Below the pieces are notes generated by a model, which was given only the letters and a program-made list of their open reading frames with translations, did no database searches and had not been told where the DNA came from. From assembly GCA_002862095.1 (NCBI GenBank), contig PHSQ01000002.1, positions 558,001 through 622,000 on the forward strand: a stretch of 64,000 nucleotides of DNA. The letters are read 5' to 3'. Below are positions 27,806 to 36,905 of the stretch, in pieces (within the stretch, counting starts at the first letter, position 1; each line of letters begins with the position of its first letter). Made by a program: the position numbers and the translations under genes. Source of the stretch: Methylocystis sp. KS32. Lineage in GTDB: Bacteria; Pseudomonadota; Alphaproteobacteria; Rhizobiales; Beijerinckiaceae.

Positions 27806-29056
27806 ATGGCCTTCACCTTCATCCACGCCGCCGATCTCCACATCGACAGCCCTCTCGCCGGCCTTGGGGTCAAAGACCCCGCCGTGGCCGCTCTGTTCGC
27901 GCGCGCGGGCCGACGCGCGGTGGAAGCGCTGGTCGACGAGACCATCGCGGCGAAGGCCGCTTTTCTGCTGATTTGCGGCGATATCTTCGACGGCGACTGG
28001 AAGGACGCCACCACGGGGCTTTTCTTCATTCGCCAACTTGGCCGATTGCAGCGCGAGGGCGTCTTCACATTCATCGTAAACGGCAATCACGACGCCGCAA
28101 ATCTGATGTCGAGGAACCTGCCCTATCCCGAAAACGTGAAGATCTTTTCCGCCCGCGCGGCGCAATCGCATCACATCGAGGAATTGCGCGTCTCCCTCCA
28201 CGGCCGCAGCTTTCCCGACAGGCTGGTGGGCGACGATTTTCTCCCCTCCTATCCCACGCGGCGCGAGGACTATTTCAACATCGGCCTTCTGCACACCGCG
28301 CTCGACGGCACGCGCGGCCATCAGTCCTACGCGCCCTGCTCTGTCGAGGACCTCAAGCGTTTCGGTTACGACTACTGGGCTCTCGGCCATGTTCACACGG
28401 CGGAGGAAATCTCGCGCGATCCCTGGATCGTCTATCCGGGCAATATCCAGGGACGCAGCGTGCGCGAAACGGGACCCAAGGGCGCGATGCGCGTCTCGGT
28501 GGCCGACGGCCGCGTAGCCGACGTGCAGCGCCTTACGCTCGACGCGGCGCGCTGGGTCAACGCCAGCGTCGATGTCGCGGGCTGCCACAGCGATAATGAT
28601 CTTTGGGCGCGCATCGAGGCGCGGCTCTCCCACGAACATGCCCGCGCCGATGGGCGTCCGCTTGCCGCGCGTCTGACGCTTGAAGGCGCGACGCCGCTTC
28701 ACGCGCGTCTCGTCGCGCGCCGGGAGGAAATCGAGGAGGAAGCCCGCGCCATCGCCTTTCGCGTCTCTGGGGAGCTTTGGGTTGAAAGCCTAAAAATTCG
28801 CGCGCTGGCCGCCATCGCGCCGCCCCCCGCGCGCGCGGAAAGCGACACGCTCGACATCGAGGCGCTCATCGCGGATGCGGCGCAAGACCCCGAGTTCGCC
28901 CGCGCCCTCGCCGAACTTTCGGAGCAAATTGGGGGAAAGTTGCCGCCCGAACTGCGCGAAGCGGCGCCGGGAAGCGCGGAAGAGCTTTCACGGCTGGCGC
29001 AAGAGGCGCGCGACAGGCTTTTGGGCGATCTTCGTCCCGGCGAGGGCGGCGCATGA
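27806..29056 (+). CDS. SbcD/Mre11-like metallophosphoesterase (YhaO-type)
   Basis: The product has 416 residues. The calcineurin-type metal site is complete: FIHAADLHIDSPLAG (D-x-H), ICGDIFDGD (GD-x-x-D), VNGNHDAAN (GNHD) and YWALGHVHTAEE (GHVH). This is the nuclease partner of an SbcCD/Mre11-Rad50-like complex that processes DNA ends or hairpins in the cytoplasm. The C-terminal 130 residues are helical and probably bind the partner. The stop overlaps the start of the next gene by four bases (ATGA), so the two are translationally coupled. Confidence 0.88.
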   Translation: MAFTFIHAADLHIDSPLAGLGVKDPAVAALFARAGRRAVEALVDETIAAKAAFLLICGDIFDGDWKDATTGLFFIRQLGRLQREGVFTFIVNGNHDAANLMSRNLPYPENVKIFSARAAQSHHIEELRVSLHGRSFPDRLVGDDFLPSYPTRREDYFNIGLLHTALDGTRGHQSYAPCSVEDLKRFGYDYWALGHVHTAEEISRDPWIVYPGNIQGRSVRETGPKGAMRVSVADGRVADVQRLTLDAARWVNASVDVAGCHSDNDLWARIEARLSHEHARADGRPLAARLTLEGATPLHARLVARREEIEEEARAIAFRVSGELWVESLKIRALAAIAPPPARAESDTLDIEALIADAAQDPEFARALAELSEQIGGKLPPELREAAPGSAEELSRLAQEARDRLLGDLRPGEGGA

Positions 29057-32000
29057 GATTTGAAAAGCTGTTGTTGGAGCGCTATGGCGCTTTCACCGAC
29101 CGCGCGCTGGAATTGCGCCCACAGGCGCGGCTTCATGTCGTGCTCGGCGCCAATGAAGCCGGCAAAACCTCCGCGCTCAACGCGATCGGAGATTTTCTGT
29201 TCGGCTTCGGACACACGACAAACTACGATTTTCTTCATGACAAGGCCGCGTTGCGCATCGGCGCGAGGCTGCGTCTCCTCGACGGTTCGCAAATCTCGCT
29301 GCGCCGCCGCAAGGGCGCCAAGAACACGATCCTCGACGAGAACGACAAACCGCTCGCGACCGATCCGCTCGCGCCGCTGCTCGGTTCGGTGACGCGTGAT
29401 GTTTTCTTTTCGGAATTCGGATTGACGTCGGAGGCGCTGCGCGCGGGCGGGCGAGAATTGCTGCGCGCGGGCGGGCGACTGGCCGAAACTCTCGCCGCCT
29501 CTTCCGCCCAGCTTTCGGCGCTGGCCCAATTGCGCGCCCGGCTCCTTGGCGAAGCCGACGCGCTGTTTGGTCCGCGCCAAAGCGCCGGCAAGGCCTTCTA
29601 TCTCGCCCATGACGAATATAAGAAAAGTAAAGAGCGGTTCCGGGACGCCATCGTCACCGCCGATGCGCTTTCGGCCTCGCGGCGCGCGGTCGATGACGCG
29701 AAAAAGAAGCGCGACGCCCTCGACGCCGAGCATGAGCGCATCGGACGAGAACTCTCCCGCCTGCGGCGCAGCCAGCGCACCCGGCCGAAACTTTCGCGCA
29801 TAGACGCGCTGAGCGAAGAACTCGCGGGCCTCGCCGATCTCCCTGAAGTGGAGAGCGCGACGCTGGGCGAATGGCGCGAGGCGCGCGAAAGCTCGGCCCG
29901 CATCGAGGCGGAGCTGGCGCAATTGCACGAGGAAGAGCTTATCGCCGCGATGGAAATCGGCGCGCTCGAAGTCGACGAACGACTGTTGGAGGCCGGGGCG
30001 CGGATCGAGGAATTGCGGCAGGATGTCGGCGCCGTGCTGAGGCAGGAAATCGACCTGCCGAAGCGGATCGCCGAGGCGCGGGGCGCGCGCGAGGAATTGC
30101 GCAACGCGGCGCGCGATCTCGGGCGCCCCGACGAAAACGAATTGCTTCGCCGCCAGCCAACCGCGCCGCAACTCGCGCTGGTGCGCGAGCTGATCGGCAA
30201 GCGCGTCGCGGCCGAGCGCGCTTTGACGCAGGCGCAAGCGGCGCGGGACGACGCCCGGCGCGAACTCGAAGAGCTGGAAGAGCGCGCCGCCCGTCTCGGC
30301 GCCGCGTCGGACCCCGCCCCCCTGGCGCGGCGACTGGAGGCTTTCGCCGATGTTCCCGCCGAAGCCGACCGGCTGAGGCGAGAACTATCGGCTCTCTCCA
30401 ATGAACGCCGCGCGCTCGACGAGGAAACCCATCGGCTCGACCCGCGGGCGGGGGCGCCCGAGGAGCTTGCGCGCCTCGTCCTGCCCGACGCGCTCGAAAT
30501 CGAGGCCGCGCGGCGGTTGTTGGAGCAATTGGAGGAGGAGGAGAAGCAGGCCGCGACGCGCGCCCGCGATCTCGCCGCCGCCTTGCAACGGTTAGACGAA
30601 GAAATCGCGCAGGCGTCTCGCGACGGCGCCGTGGCGACGCGCGAGGAGCTCAACGACGCGCGCCGGCGACGCGGGGAGGTCTACGATCGCCTCGGCGACG
30701 CGCTTGACGGAGACCCCGCTGAGCGGCGCGCGGCTTTTGTCAGCCTCGGCGAAGAAAACAAGGCGGTCGATGCGACGGCCGATATTCTCCTCGCCGACGC
30801 CAACCGTTCCGCCCGTTTCGAATCCGCGCGCGAACGCCGGGCGCGGGAGCTGCGCGAAAGCGAAAAAGCGAAAGCCGCGCTGGTTGAACTCGCGAAGCAA
30901 AAAGAGCACGCGAGCGAAGTCTGGTCGCAATTATGGGCGCGAAGCGGCGTGAAGCCGAAAAACCCCCAGAGCATGGCGCGCTGGCTGGAGCGCGTCGACG
31001 AGTTATTGCATCGGCGCGACAACATCGAGCAGCGCGCGCTCGATGCTGTCGCATTGAAGCGCAAGCTCGACGAATACGCGAACGGCCTGCGTCGGCTCCT
31101 GCAAGACATGGACACGGCGGAAGACCATTCGTCGCCTATCGATGCGCTCCACAAACACGCCCGGGCGACACTCGATCGCCTGCGGGAGAAATGGGGCGAG
31201 ACACATGCGGGCGTCGCCTTGCGCGACAAGGGTCGAAAGACGCTCGCCAAGGCGGAGCAGGATCTGGCGAAGGCGGCGGAAGAAACCGCCAGATTGCGTG
31301 AGGCCTGGCCCGGCGCGCTCGCGGCCATCGGGCTTGGCGGCGAGGCGACCCCCGCGCAGGCGGAAGCAGCGCTGGCGATTTGGCAGAGCGTCCCGGCGCC
31401 AAGGGGCAAGCTCGAAGACCTGACCCATCGGATTGGCGCGATGGAGCAGGAAATCGACGCTTTCGAAACGAAATCAGCCGCGCTGTTAGAGCATGTCGCG
31501 CCGGATTTGCGCGACCGCCCGCGCCGCGACGCGCTGGATATCCTCAACGGCAAACTGACCGAAGCGCGCCGCGCCCGCGACCGGCGCGACGCGCTGCGGG
31601 AAGCGGCGCGACGGCGGGAAGACAAACGCGTCGCGCTCGCGCGAAAACACGCCGTGGCGCGGGTTGCGATCGAACAGGCGCGCGCGGTTCTTGTTCTCGA
31701 CGACGCCTCTTTGCTGACGCCGGCTTTCGAACGGCTGGAAAAGCGCGCCGCGCTGCGGAACGAACGCGACCGCGCCGTGCGCGATCTGCTGGAAAGCGCC
31801 GACGGTCTCGACGAAGCGACGCTGCGCGACGAACAGGCGGATATCGATTTCGACATGCTTGCCGGCGCCGTGGAGCGGTTGACGGTCGAAGGCAAACAAA
31901 CGCTCGACGAGCTTCAGCAGGCGGCCGCCGCCCTGCACGAAGCGGGCAAGGCTCACGAAACGCTTTCCGCCGGACGCGACGCGGCGGGCGCCGCCCACGA

Positions 32001-32511
32001 CAAGGCTGAGGCCGGCGCAAGGCTCGCCGAGGTCGCGTCGCGCTGGCTCGCGCGCGCGGCCGCGGCCCGGCTCGCCACGCTGGCGATAGAGCGCCACCGC
32101 GCCGCCGTGCAAGACCCGCTATTGAAGCGCGCCTCCGAGCTTTTTTGCCTCGCCACCGGCGGGGCCTTCGCCTCTCTTGGCGCCGATTTCGACGAGAACG
32201 ACGCGCCGTCGCTGGTCGGTCAGCGCCACAATGGCGCTCGCGTGCCGGTCGCGGGCATGAGCGAGGGCGCGCGCGATCAGCTCTTTCTCGCGCTAAGGCT
32301 CGCGCTGCTCGAATTGCGCGCGGCGGAGCCCTTGCCTTTCGTCGGCGACGATCTGCTGGCGAGTTTCGACGACGCGAGAACCGCTTGCGCGTTGCGCCTG
32401 CTGGCGGAGTTCGGACGCGAACGGCAGGCGATTGTCTTCACCCATCATCGCCATGTCGCCGAAATTGCGCGAGGGCTGTCCGACGCGGATGTGGACGTGA
32501 TCGAACTTTGA
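29053..32511 (+). CDS. SbcC/Rad50-like coiled-coil ATPase (YhaN-type)
   Basis: The 1152-residue protein has a Walker A motif near residue 33 (GANEAGKTSALN). A very long coiled coil rich in Glu, Arg and Ala occupies about residues 170-1000, and an ABC-type signature (GMSEGARDQLFLALRLALLE) and Walker B (LPFVGDDLLASFDD) lie at the C-terminus. The coiled coil lacks an evident CxxC zinc hook, as expected for YhaN-type members. With the preceding nuclease it should form an ATP-gated DNA-processing complex. The codon use and high GC match the neighbours. Its exact substrate preference is unknown. Confidence 0.88.
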   Translation: MRFEKLLLERYGAFTDRALELRPQARLHVVLGANEAGKTSALNAIGDFLFGFGHTTNYDFLHDKAALRIGARLRLLDGSQISLRRRKGAKNTILDENDKPLATDPLAPLLGSVTRDVFFSEFGLTSEALRAGGRELLRAGGRLAETLAASSAQLSALAQLRARLLGEADALFGPRQSAGKAFYLAHDEYKKSKERFRDAIVTADALSASRRAVDDAKKKRDALDAEHERIGRELSRLRRSQRTRPKLSRIDALSEELAGLADLPEVESATLGEWREARESSARIEAELAQLHEEELIAAMEIGALEVDERLLEAGARIEELRQDVGAVLRQEIDLPKRIAEARGAREELRNAARDLGRPDENELLRRQPTAPQLALVRELIGKRVAAERALTQAQAARDDARRELEELEERAARLGAASDPAPLARRLEAFADVPAEADRLRRELSALSNERRALDEETHRLDPRAGAPEELARLVLPDALEIEAARRLLEQLEEEEKQAATRARDLAAALQRLDEEIAQASRDGAVATREELNDARRRRGEVYDRLGDALDGDPAERRAAFVSLGEENKAVDATADILLADANRSARFESARERRARELRESEKAKAALVELAKQKEHASEVWSQLWARSGVKPKNPQSMARWLERVDELLHRRDNIEQRALDAVALKRKLDEYANGLRRLLQDMDTAEDHSSPIDALHKHARATLDRLREKWGETHAGVALRDKGRKTLAKAEQDLAKAAEETARLREAWPGALAAIGLGGEATPAQAEAALAIWQSVPAPRGKLEDLTHRIGAMEQEIDAFETKSAALLEHVAPDLRDRPRRDALDILNGKLTEARRARDRRDALREAARRREDKRVALARKHAVARVAIEQARAVLVLDDASLLTPAFERLEKRAALRNERDRAVRDLLESADGLDEATLRDEQADIDFDMLAGAVERLTVEGKQTLDELQQAAAALHEAGKAHETLSAGRDAAGAAHDKAEAGARLAEVASRWLARAAAARLATLAIERHRAAVQDPLLKRASELFCLATGGAFASLGADFDENDAPSLVGQRHNGARVPVAGMSEGARDQLFLALRLALLELRAAEPLPFVGDDLLASFDDARTACALRLLAEFGRERQAIVFTHHRHVAEIARGLSDADVDVIEL

Positions 32512-32549
32512 TCGCGGCCAATGAGAAACTCATTTGAAAAGCAGAATTT

Positions 32550-32620
32550 CCTCCAGCTTTTTGAAGCTGAAGAGATTTCTTGTCGACCAGACGATTCCGT
32601 CTGGTCCGAAAGCGCTCTAG
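32550..32620 (+). repeat. Repeat B, second half
   Basis: The sequence CTCCAGCTTTTTGAAGCTGAAG.. is followed by the CCAGACGATTCCGTCTGG hairpin and ends AAGCGCTCTAG. The first hairpin is absent. Confidence 0.8.
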
Positions 32621-32867
32621 TTAGGAATAACTCCAAACAACAACGCAAGCTTTATTGTTAATATCACACGCTACAGGCGTATTCGAGCGATCGATAACAT
32701 TGCAATGTTTCCAATATTGACTTCATTTCATTGACACGCCGAGCGTGAAGACTACGATCCAATAACAAATATTCCCGCCCCAACGAAAGACCAGACCCCT
32801 TCCCGGAGAACACTTGCGTTTGCCCGTTGAAGGCCTGGCGACGTCAGGCGCCTGGAAAGGATCGGTC
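32621..32867 (+). promoter_or_regulatory. AT-rich upstream region of the TonB-receptor gene with a perfect palindrome
   Basis: This stretch is markedly more AT-rich than its surroundings. It contains the perfect palindrome AACATTGCAATGTT at 32696-32709 and -35-like TTGACT (32718) and TTGACA (32731) hexamers without a convincing -10. A regulator may bind here; which one is unknown. Confidence 0.35.
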
Positions 32868-35069
32868 ATGCGCTGTCAAGAAAAGTTATCCGAAGTCTCG
32901 CTGACCTTGCTTGGTCTCGCGCTGACATGCGCCACCGCGCTGTCACAGGAGGCTCTGCCAGACATTGACGTGGTGGCCAGCAAGCCCCAAGCCACGCAAG
33001 CGGAGCGGCCAGCCCCCGCGGAGCCAGCTACGCCGCAATCGTCACAATCGGAGTCGGCGACAACTTTAGATCAGAAAATGAAGGCGATGGATGCCGCGCG
33101 TGAGGATCTCCTCCCAAAAACCGGCGCGACTTCCTTCACGATAGACCGCACGGCGATCCAGAATCTTCCCCAGGGCGACAACACGCCAATCGACAAGGTT
33201 ATCTTGCAGGCTCCAGGCGTCTCTTCCGATTCCGCGGTCGCAAATCCGTCCTTCCACGTGAGAAACGAATACGCCAACGTCCAATACAGGATCAACGGCG
33301 TCATGCTGCCCGAAGGCGTTTCCAGCCTCGGCCCGGTGCTCGACACGAATTTCGTCGGCAGCCTCTCCTTGCTCACGGGCTCCCTGCCCGCGCAATACGG
33401 GCTGCGGACGGCAGGCGTGATCGACATTACGAGCCGGACCTTTGCGACGCCCGGCGGCAACCTCAGCATCTATGGCGGCAGCCGCGAGACGATCACGCCA
33501 AGCATCGACTATGGCGGAGCGGTCGACGACACCCAGTATTTCGTCACCGCGCGCGGCAACTGGAACGCGCTCGGTCTTGAAAATCCAACGCCGAGCTTCA
33601 ATGCGGCCCATGACCACACCGAACAAGGCAAATATTTCGCCTATCTCTCGACGCTGCTCGGGGACTCGACGCGGTTGAGCATTTTTTCGGGCGCCGCGAC
33701 GAGCAGTTTTCAAATTCCCAACAATCCCGGCCAGACACCGCTTGGAAATTTCGGCCCAAGCGTCTATCCATCCTCGGCGTTGAACGAAAATGAGCATGAC
33801 GAGTATTTCTTCAACATCGCGGCGTTGCAGACGAAGGTTGATAATGTCGACGCGCAGCTCGCCGTCTTCCAGAGACACGCCGACGTCCATTTCGCGCCCG
33901 ACGTTTTTGGCGACCTCGTATTCAACAACGTTGCGTCCAATGTGACCCGCGAAAGCGATCTCTACGGAACGCAGCTCGACGCCTCCTACACGCTGAACGA
34001 TCAGCAGAAGCTGCGGGCGGGCTTCATGGCGAGCGCCGAAAAGACGAACGTCGCCAATGTTTCGACCGTGCTTCCGGTCGACCCCGTGACCGGCGCCATA
34101 TACCCAACGCCCTACCCGATCACCGACTTCAACGCCAAGCTCGGATGGAACATCGGCGGCTATGTTCAGCACGAATGGAAAATCAACAACCAGCTCACTT
34201 TGAATACGGGTCTGCGCTTTGACCAGTTGTATCAGTTCGTCGACGCCAACCAGCTCAGTCCGCGCTTTGGCTTCGTCTACAAGCCGATCGATGGAACAAG
34301 CATTCACGCCGGATATTCGCGCTATTTCACGCCACCCATGCAGGCGCAGGCGGTTTCGTCCAATTTAGCGCTGTTCAACAACACGACCAATCAGCCTAAT
34401 GTGCCGCTCAACAGTCCGCTTAAGCCAGAGCGCGCCGATTATTTCGATGTCGGCATTGATCAAAAGCTGGCTGCGGGACTAAGCGCTGGCCTCGACGCCT
34501 ATACGAAAATCGCGTGGAACCAGCTTGACGACGGGCAGTTTGGCCAGGCTGTAGTTCTCACCCAGTTTAACTATGCGCGCGGTTACATGAACGGCCTCGA
34601 GTTCAAGAGCGCCTATGAGAACGGCGACTTCAAGGCCTATGGCAATTTTTCGGCGGGCGTCAACAGGGCGAAGAACATCATTTCGAACCAATATCTGATC
34701 GACCCGACGACCTATGTCTATCTGCTGAACAATTATCACAACACCGACGACTCGCAGTTCATGACAGCCTCCGCCGGCGCTTCCTATCGCTGGGAGAAGA
34801 CGCTGTTCACCGCGAATATGATCTATGGCAGCGGACTGCGCGCCGGCTTCGTCAACCAGGATCACGTTCCCGCATACGCCACATTCAATCTGGGCGCCAC
34901 ACATGAACTGCAACTGACGCCCGGAGCCAAGCCGCTTACGGTGCGCTTCGATATCGTGAATCTGTTCGACCGCAAATATGAGCTACGATACGGCAGCGGC
35001 ATCGGCGTCTTCGCTCCCCAATATGGAGCGCGACGCGGATTCTTCGTCGGATTGTCGCAGAAGCTGTAA
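32868..35069 (+). CDS. TonB-dependent outer-membrane receptor
   Basis: The product has 733 residues from ATG 32868, which follows GGAAAGGA. A signal peptide ends near TALSQ. A Pro/Ala/Gln-rich linker leads to a plug domain (IQNLPQGDNTPIDKVILQAPG and YRINGVMLPEGVSSLG), then a beta-barrel with alternating aromatic strands such as YFDVGIDQKLAAGLSAGLDA and a C-terminal strand ending FFVGLSQKL with a terminal hydrophobic residue, as outer-membrane barrels require. It imports a large or scarce ligand using TonB energy. The substrate is not readable. The downstream ModE gene makes a molybdenum- or metal-related substrate possible, but this is inference only. Confidence 0.88.
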   Translation: MRCQEKLSEVSLTLLGLALTCATALSQEALPDIDVVASKPQATQAERPAPAEPATPQSSQSESATTLDQKMKAMDAAREDLLPKTGATSFTIDRTAIQNLPQGDNTPIDKVILQAPGVSSDSAVANPSFHVRNEYANVQYRINGVMLPEGVSSLGPVLDTNFVGSLSLLTGSLPAQYGLRTAGVIDITSRTFATPGGNLSIYGGSRETITPSIDYGGAVDDTQYFVTARGNWNALGLENPTPSFNAAHDHTEQGKYFAYLSTLLGDSTRLSIFSGAATSSFQIPNNPGQTPLGNFGPSVYPSSALNENEHDEYFFNIAALQTKVDNVDAQLAVFQRHADVHFAPDVFGDLVFNNVASNVTRESDLYGTQLDASYTLNDQQKLRAGFMASAEKTNVANVSTVLPVDPVTGAIYPTPYPITDFNAKLGWNIGGYVQHEWKINNQLTLNTGLRFDQLYQFVDANQLSPRFGFVYKPIDGTSIHAGYSRYFTPPMQAQAVSSNLALFNNTTNQPNVPLNSPLKPERADYFDVGIDQKLAAGLSAGLDAYTKIAWNQLDDGQFGQAVVLTQFNYARGYMNGLEFKSAYENGDFKAYGNFSAGVNRAKNIISNQYLIDPTTYVYLLNNYHNTDDSQFMTASAGASYRWEKTLFTANMIYGSGLRAGFVNQDHVPAYATFNLGATHELQLTPGAKPLTVRFDIVNLFDRKYELRYGSGIGVFAPQYGARRGFFVGLSQKL

Positions 35070-35208
35070 ACACTCACGCCGCCGTCATCCGACTGCGAGA
35101 GGCAATCTTTTCAAGGCCGCGCGGCGCGTTTCCGGCCCTCCCTTTCGGGGCTCCAATATCGGCTTTCGCTATAGCGCCAGCTCAGCGCGATGCGATATAA
35201 TGCGCTGA

Positions 35209-35324
35209 GAGCAAAATCCAAAAAAGTTGATAGACTTTTTCGATTGGATTTTGCTCCAGCTTTTTGAAGCTGGTGCGATTTCTTAATCGACCAGACCATT
35301 CCGCCTCGTCGATAAGCGCTCTAG
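35209..35324 (+). repeat. Repeat B, full copy
   Basis: Both hairpins are present (GAGCAAAATCcaaaaaag .. GATTTTGCTC, then CCAGACcattccgCCTCG with loss of pairing in the second stem). It ends AAGCGCTCTAG just before the ModE ribosome binding site. Confidence 0.9.
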
Positions 35325-35340
35325 CCGGAGAAAATCCATC

Positions 35341-36132
35341 ATGACCGCCAATAAGATCGACGCCCTGCTTGCGCTGCGCAGCGAAGGGCGGCTGTTGGTT
35401 GGGCGAGACCGCATCAAGCTGCTTGAAGCTGTCGCCGAACATGGCAGCATCACCAAGGCCGCCAAGATCGCGGGGTTCAGCTACAAGACGGCGTGGGACG
35501 CGGTGGACGCCATCAACAACCTGCTTCCGAGCCCCGCCTTTGTCACCAAGGCGGGCGGGCGCAGCGGCGGCGGCGCGATGGTGACGGAAGAAGGCAGGCG
35601 GCTGATCGAGACTTTCCATCGTCTGGAAGAACGCATGTCGCGGATTTCTTCCTTCATCGCTCAGGAAGGACTCGGCGGCCAGGACGAATTCGCGCTGTGG
35701 AGCCTCGGCATCAAGATTTCCACGCGCAATGTGTTTCAGACCGAAGTCGTCTCGGTGCGGCGCTGGCCAGTGGACGTCGAGGTGACGCTCAAAATTTCCG
35801 GAGACATATTCATCCACGCCATCGTCACCAACGAAGCCGCCGAGGAGCTGGAGCTCGAGCCGGGGCGGCGGGCGCTGGCGCTGGTCAAATCCTCCTTCGT
35901 CAATCTGGAACCTTTCGATCCCGAGAAATCATCGGGCCGCAACCGCTTCAAGGGAATAGTGCGCCGGCGCACCGACGCCGAACGCAATTGCGAAATTATG
36001 CTCGACATCGGCGGCGGCAAAACCATGACCGCCGTCATCGCGCGCCAAACCGCCGAGGACATGCAACTCACCGAGGGCGTGGAGGCGGTTGCGAGTTTCA
36101 ACCCGGCCAATGTGATCCTCGCAGTCGACTAA
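35341..36132 (+). CDS. modE: ModE-family molybdate-responsive transcriptional regulator
   Basis: The product has 263 residues. The N-terminal winged helix (LLEAVAEHGSITKAAKIAGF and YKTAWDAVDAINNLLPS) matches ModE. Two TOBE/MOP-type molybdate-binding repeats follow, about residues 120-190 (LGIKISTRNVFQTEVVSVRR) and 195-262 (RNRFKGIVRRRTDAERN). ModE dimers bind DNA when molybdate or tungstate is bound, typically repressing molybdate uptake genes. GGAG lies eight bases before ATG. A matching operator stands 169 bases past its stop, in front of a dead transporter gene. Mop-type intracellular molybdate storage is less likely because of the DNA-binding domain. Confidence 0.92.
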   Translation: MTANKIDALLALRSEGRLLVGRDRIKLLEAVAEHGSITKAAKIAGFSYKTAWDAVDAINNLLPSPAFVTKAGGRSGGGAMVTEEGRRLIETFHRLEERMSRISSFIAQEGLGGQDEFALWSLGIKISTRNVFQTEVVSVRRWPVDVEVTLKISGDIFIHAIVTNEAAEELELEPGRRALALVKSSFVNLEPFDPEKSSGRNRFKGIVRRRTDAERNCEIMLDIGGGKTMTAVIARQTAEDMQLTEGVEAVASFNPANVILAVD

Positions 36133-36270
36133 CGCCGCGCGCCCACGCTGATCGCGGCTTGAGCTATTACGTTATATAATATAATTACATATTTATCACA
36201 GCGGTCATAAAAACCAACCAAAAGTGATAAATTTCAGCAGCCTGAGCCTAAGCCGCAGGCGGATGTTTTA

Positions 36271-36325
36271 TTGACATAACGGTTAACCAATTATTATCAT
36301 CGTTATATATTCTGGAGATATAACG
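36271..36325 (+). promoter_or_regulatory. Promoter with ModE-type operator
   Basis: TTGACA at 36271-36276, 18 bases, then TATCAT at 36295-36300 form a promoter. Immediately after it stands the perfect inverted repeat CGTTATAT-N9-ATATAACG (36301-36325), one base longer in the centre than the Escherichia coli modA operator (CGTTATAT-N8-ACATAACG). It covers the expected transcription start and the GGAG ribosome binding site. A related half-site, CGTTATATAATATAA, lies at 36170-36184. Confidence 0.8.
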
Positions 36326-36673
36326 ATGACGCGCAAAGCCCAACATCGCTTTAACCCCAGCCGCAGATCGGTCTTGCTCGGCGCTCTCGCGGCGTCGCTG
36401 GCGCGCGGCGCGTAGGCGCAAACCGCTATCCTGCAAGTCGTGACGAGCTTCCCCGAGGAAATGACCACGCGCTACGAGCAGGAATTCGAGAAGCTTCATC
36501 CCGGAGCGCATGTCCAGTTTGTCTGGAAGCAATCGCGTGACGCGCTCGACTATCTGAGCCAGCCAAATCAAAGCGGCGCGGATGTCTATTGGGCGCCCTC
36601 GCCGAATAATTTCCCCGTGCTGCGCGACGACGGCGGCTTGCGCTCGAACCCGGTCTGCGCGCCTGGGCCATGA
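36326..36673 (+). pseudogene. Broken periplasmic substrate-binding-protein gene (ABC transporter)
   Basis: The ATG follows the ModE-type operator directly. A Tat-like signal (PSRRSVLLGALAASLARGA) is interrupted by an in-frame TAG at 36413-36415, exactly where AQ would begin the mature protein. The frame then continues with TAILQVVTSFPEEMTTRYEQ, EFEKLHPGAHVQFVWKQSRD and QSGADVYWAPSPNNFPVLRD, typical of ABC substrate-binding proteins for metals or oxyanions. Homology stops near 36660, where sequence from another gene in opposite orientation begins. Stop plus truncation make this a dead gene; its operator implies it once served molybdate- or tungstate-linked uptake. Confidence 0.8.
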
Positions 36674-36821
36674 TCAAGGCGTCGGCGATCGGCCAACACT
36701 TGCGATAGGAAACGCCAGTCGCCCGGCTCGCGCCCAGAATCGAGCGCCGACGGCGGACCGCCTCGATCAACATGACGTCTTCGGGCGCCAACCTCCCGCC
36801 GTTTGGAAAATGCAGCGTCAA
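36664..36821 (-). pseudogene. Fragment of a second ModE-type helix-turn-helix gene
   Basis: On the minus strand the frame gives LHFPNGGRLAPEDVMLIEAV and RRRSILGASRATGVSYRKCW, the N-terminal winged helix of ModE regulators (compare the HTH of the intact gene at 35341). The fragment has only about 52 residues and no MOP domain. Downstream it runs antisense into the dead substrate-binding-protein gene. The only start is a TTG. It looks like the 5' piece of a gene whose remainder was lost in the same deletion that cut its convergent neighbour. Confidence 0.65.
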
Positions 36822-36905
36822 CTCGACGACGGCGGAAAGCGGCGGAAGCCTCCCCCGGCAAGGCGGAACTTTTTTTCTGGCGGTTTGGTCGCTATGCTTT
36901 CGGGT

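Noticed and set aside
36413..36415. Readthrough or recoding of the TAG in the substrate-binding-protein gene
   Set aside because: The gene is also truncated 250 bases later, so simple decay explains the stop better.
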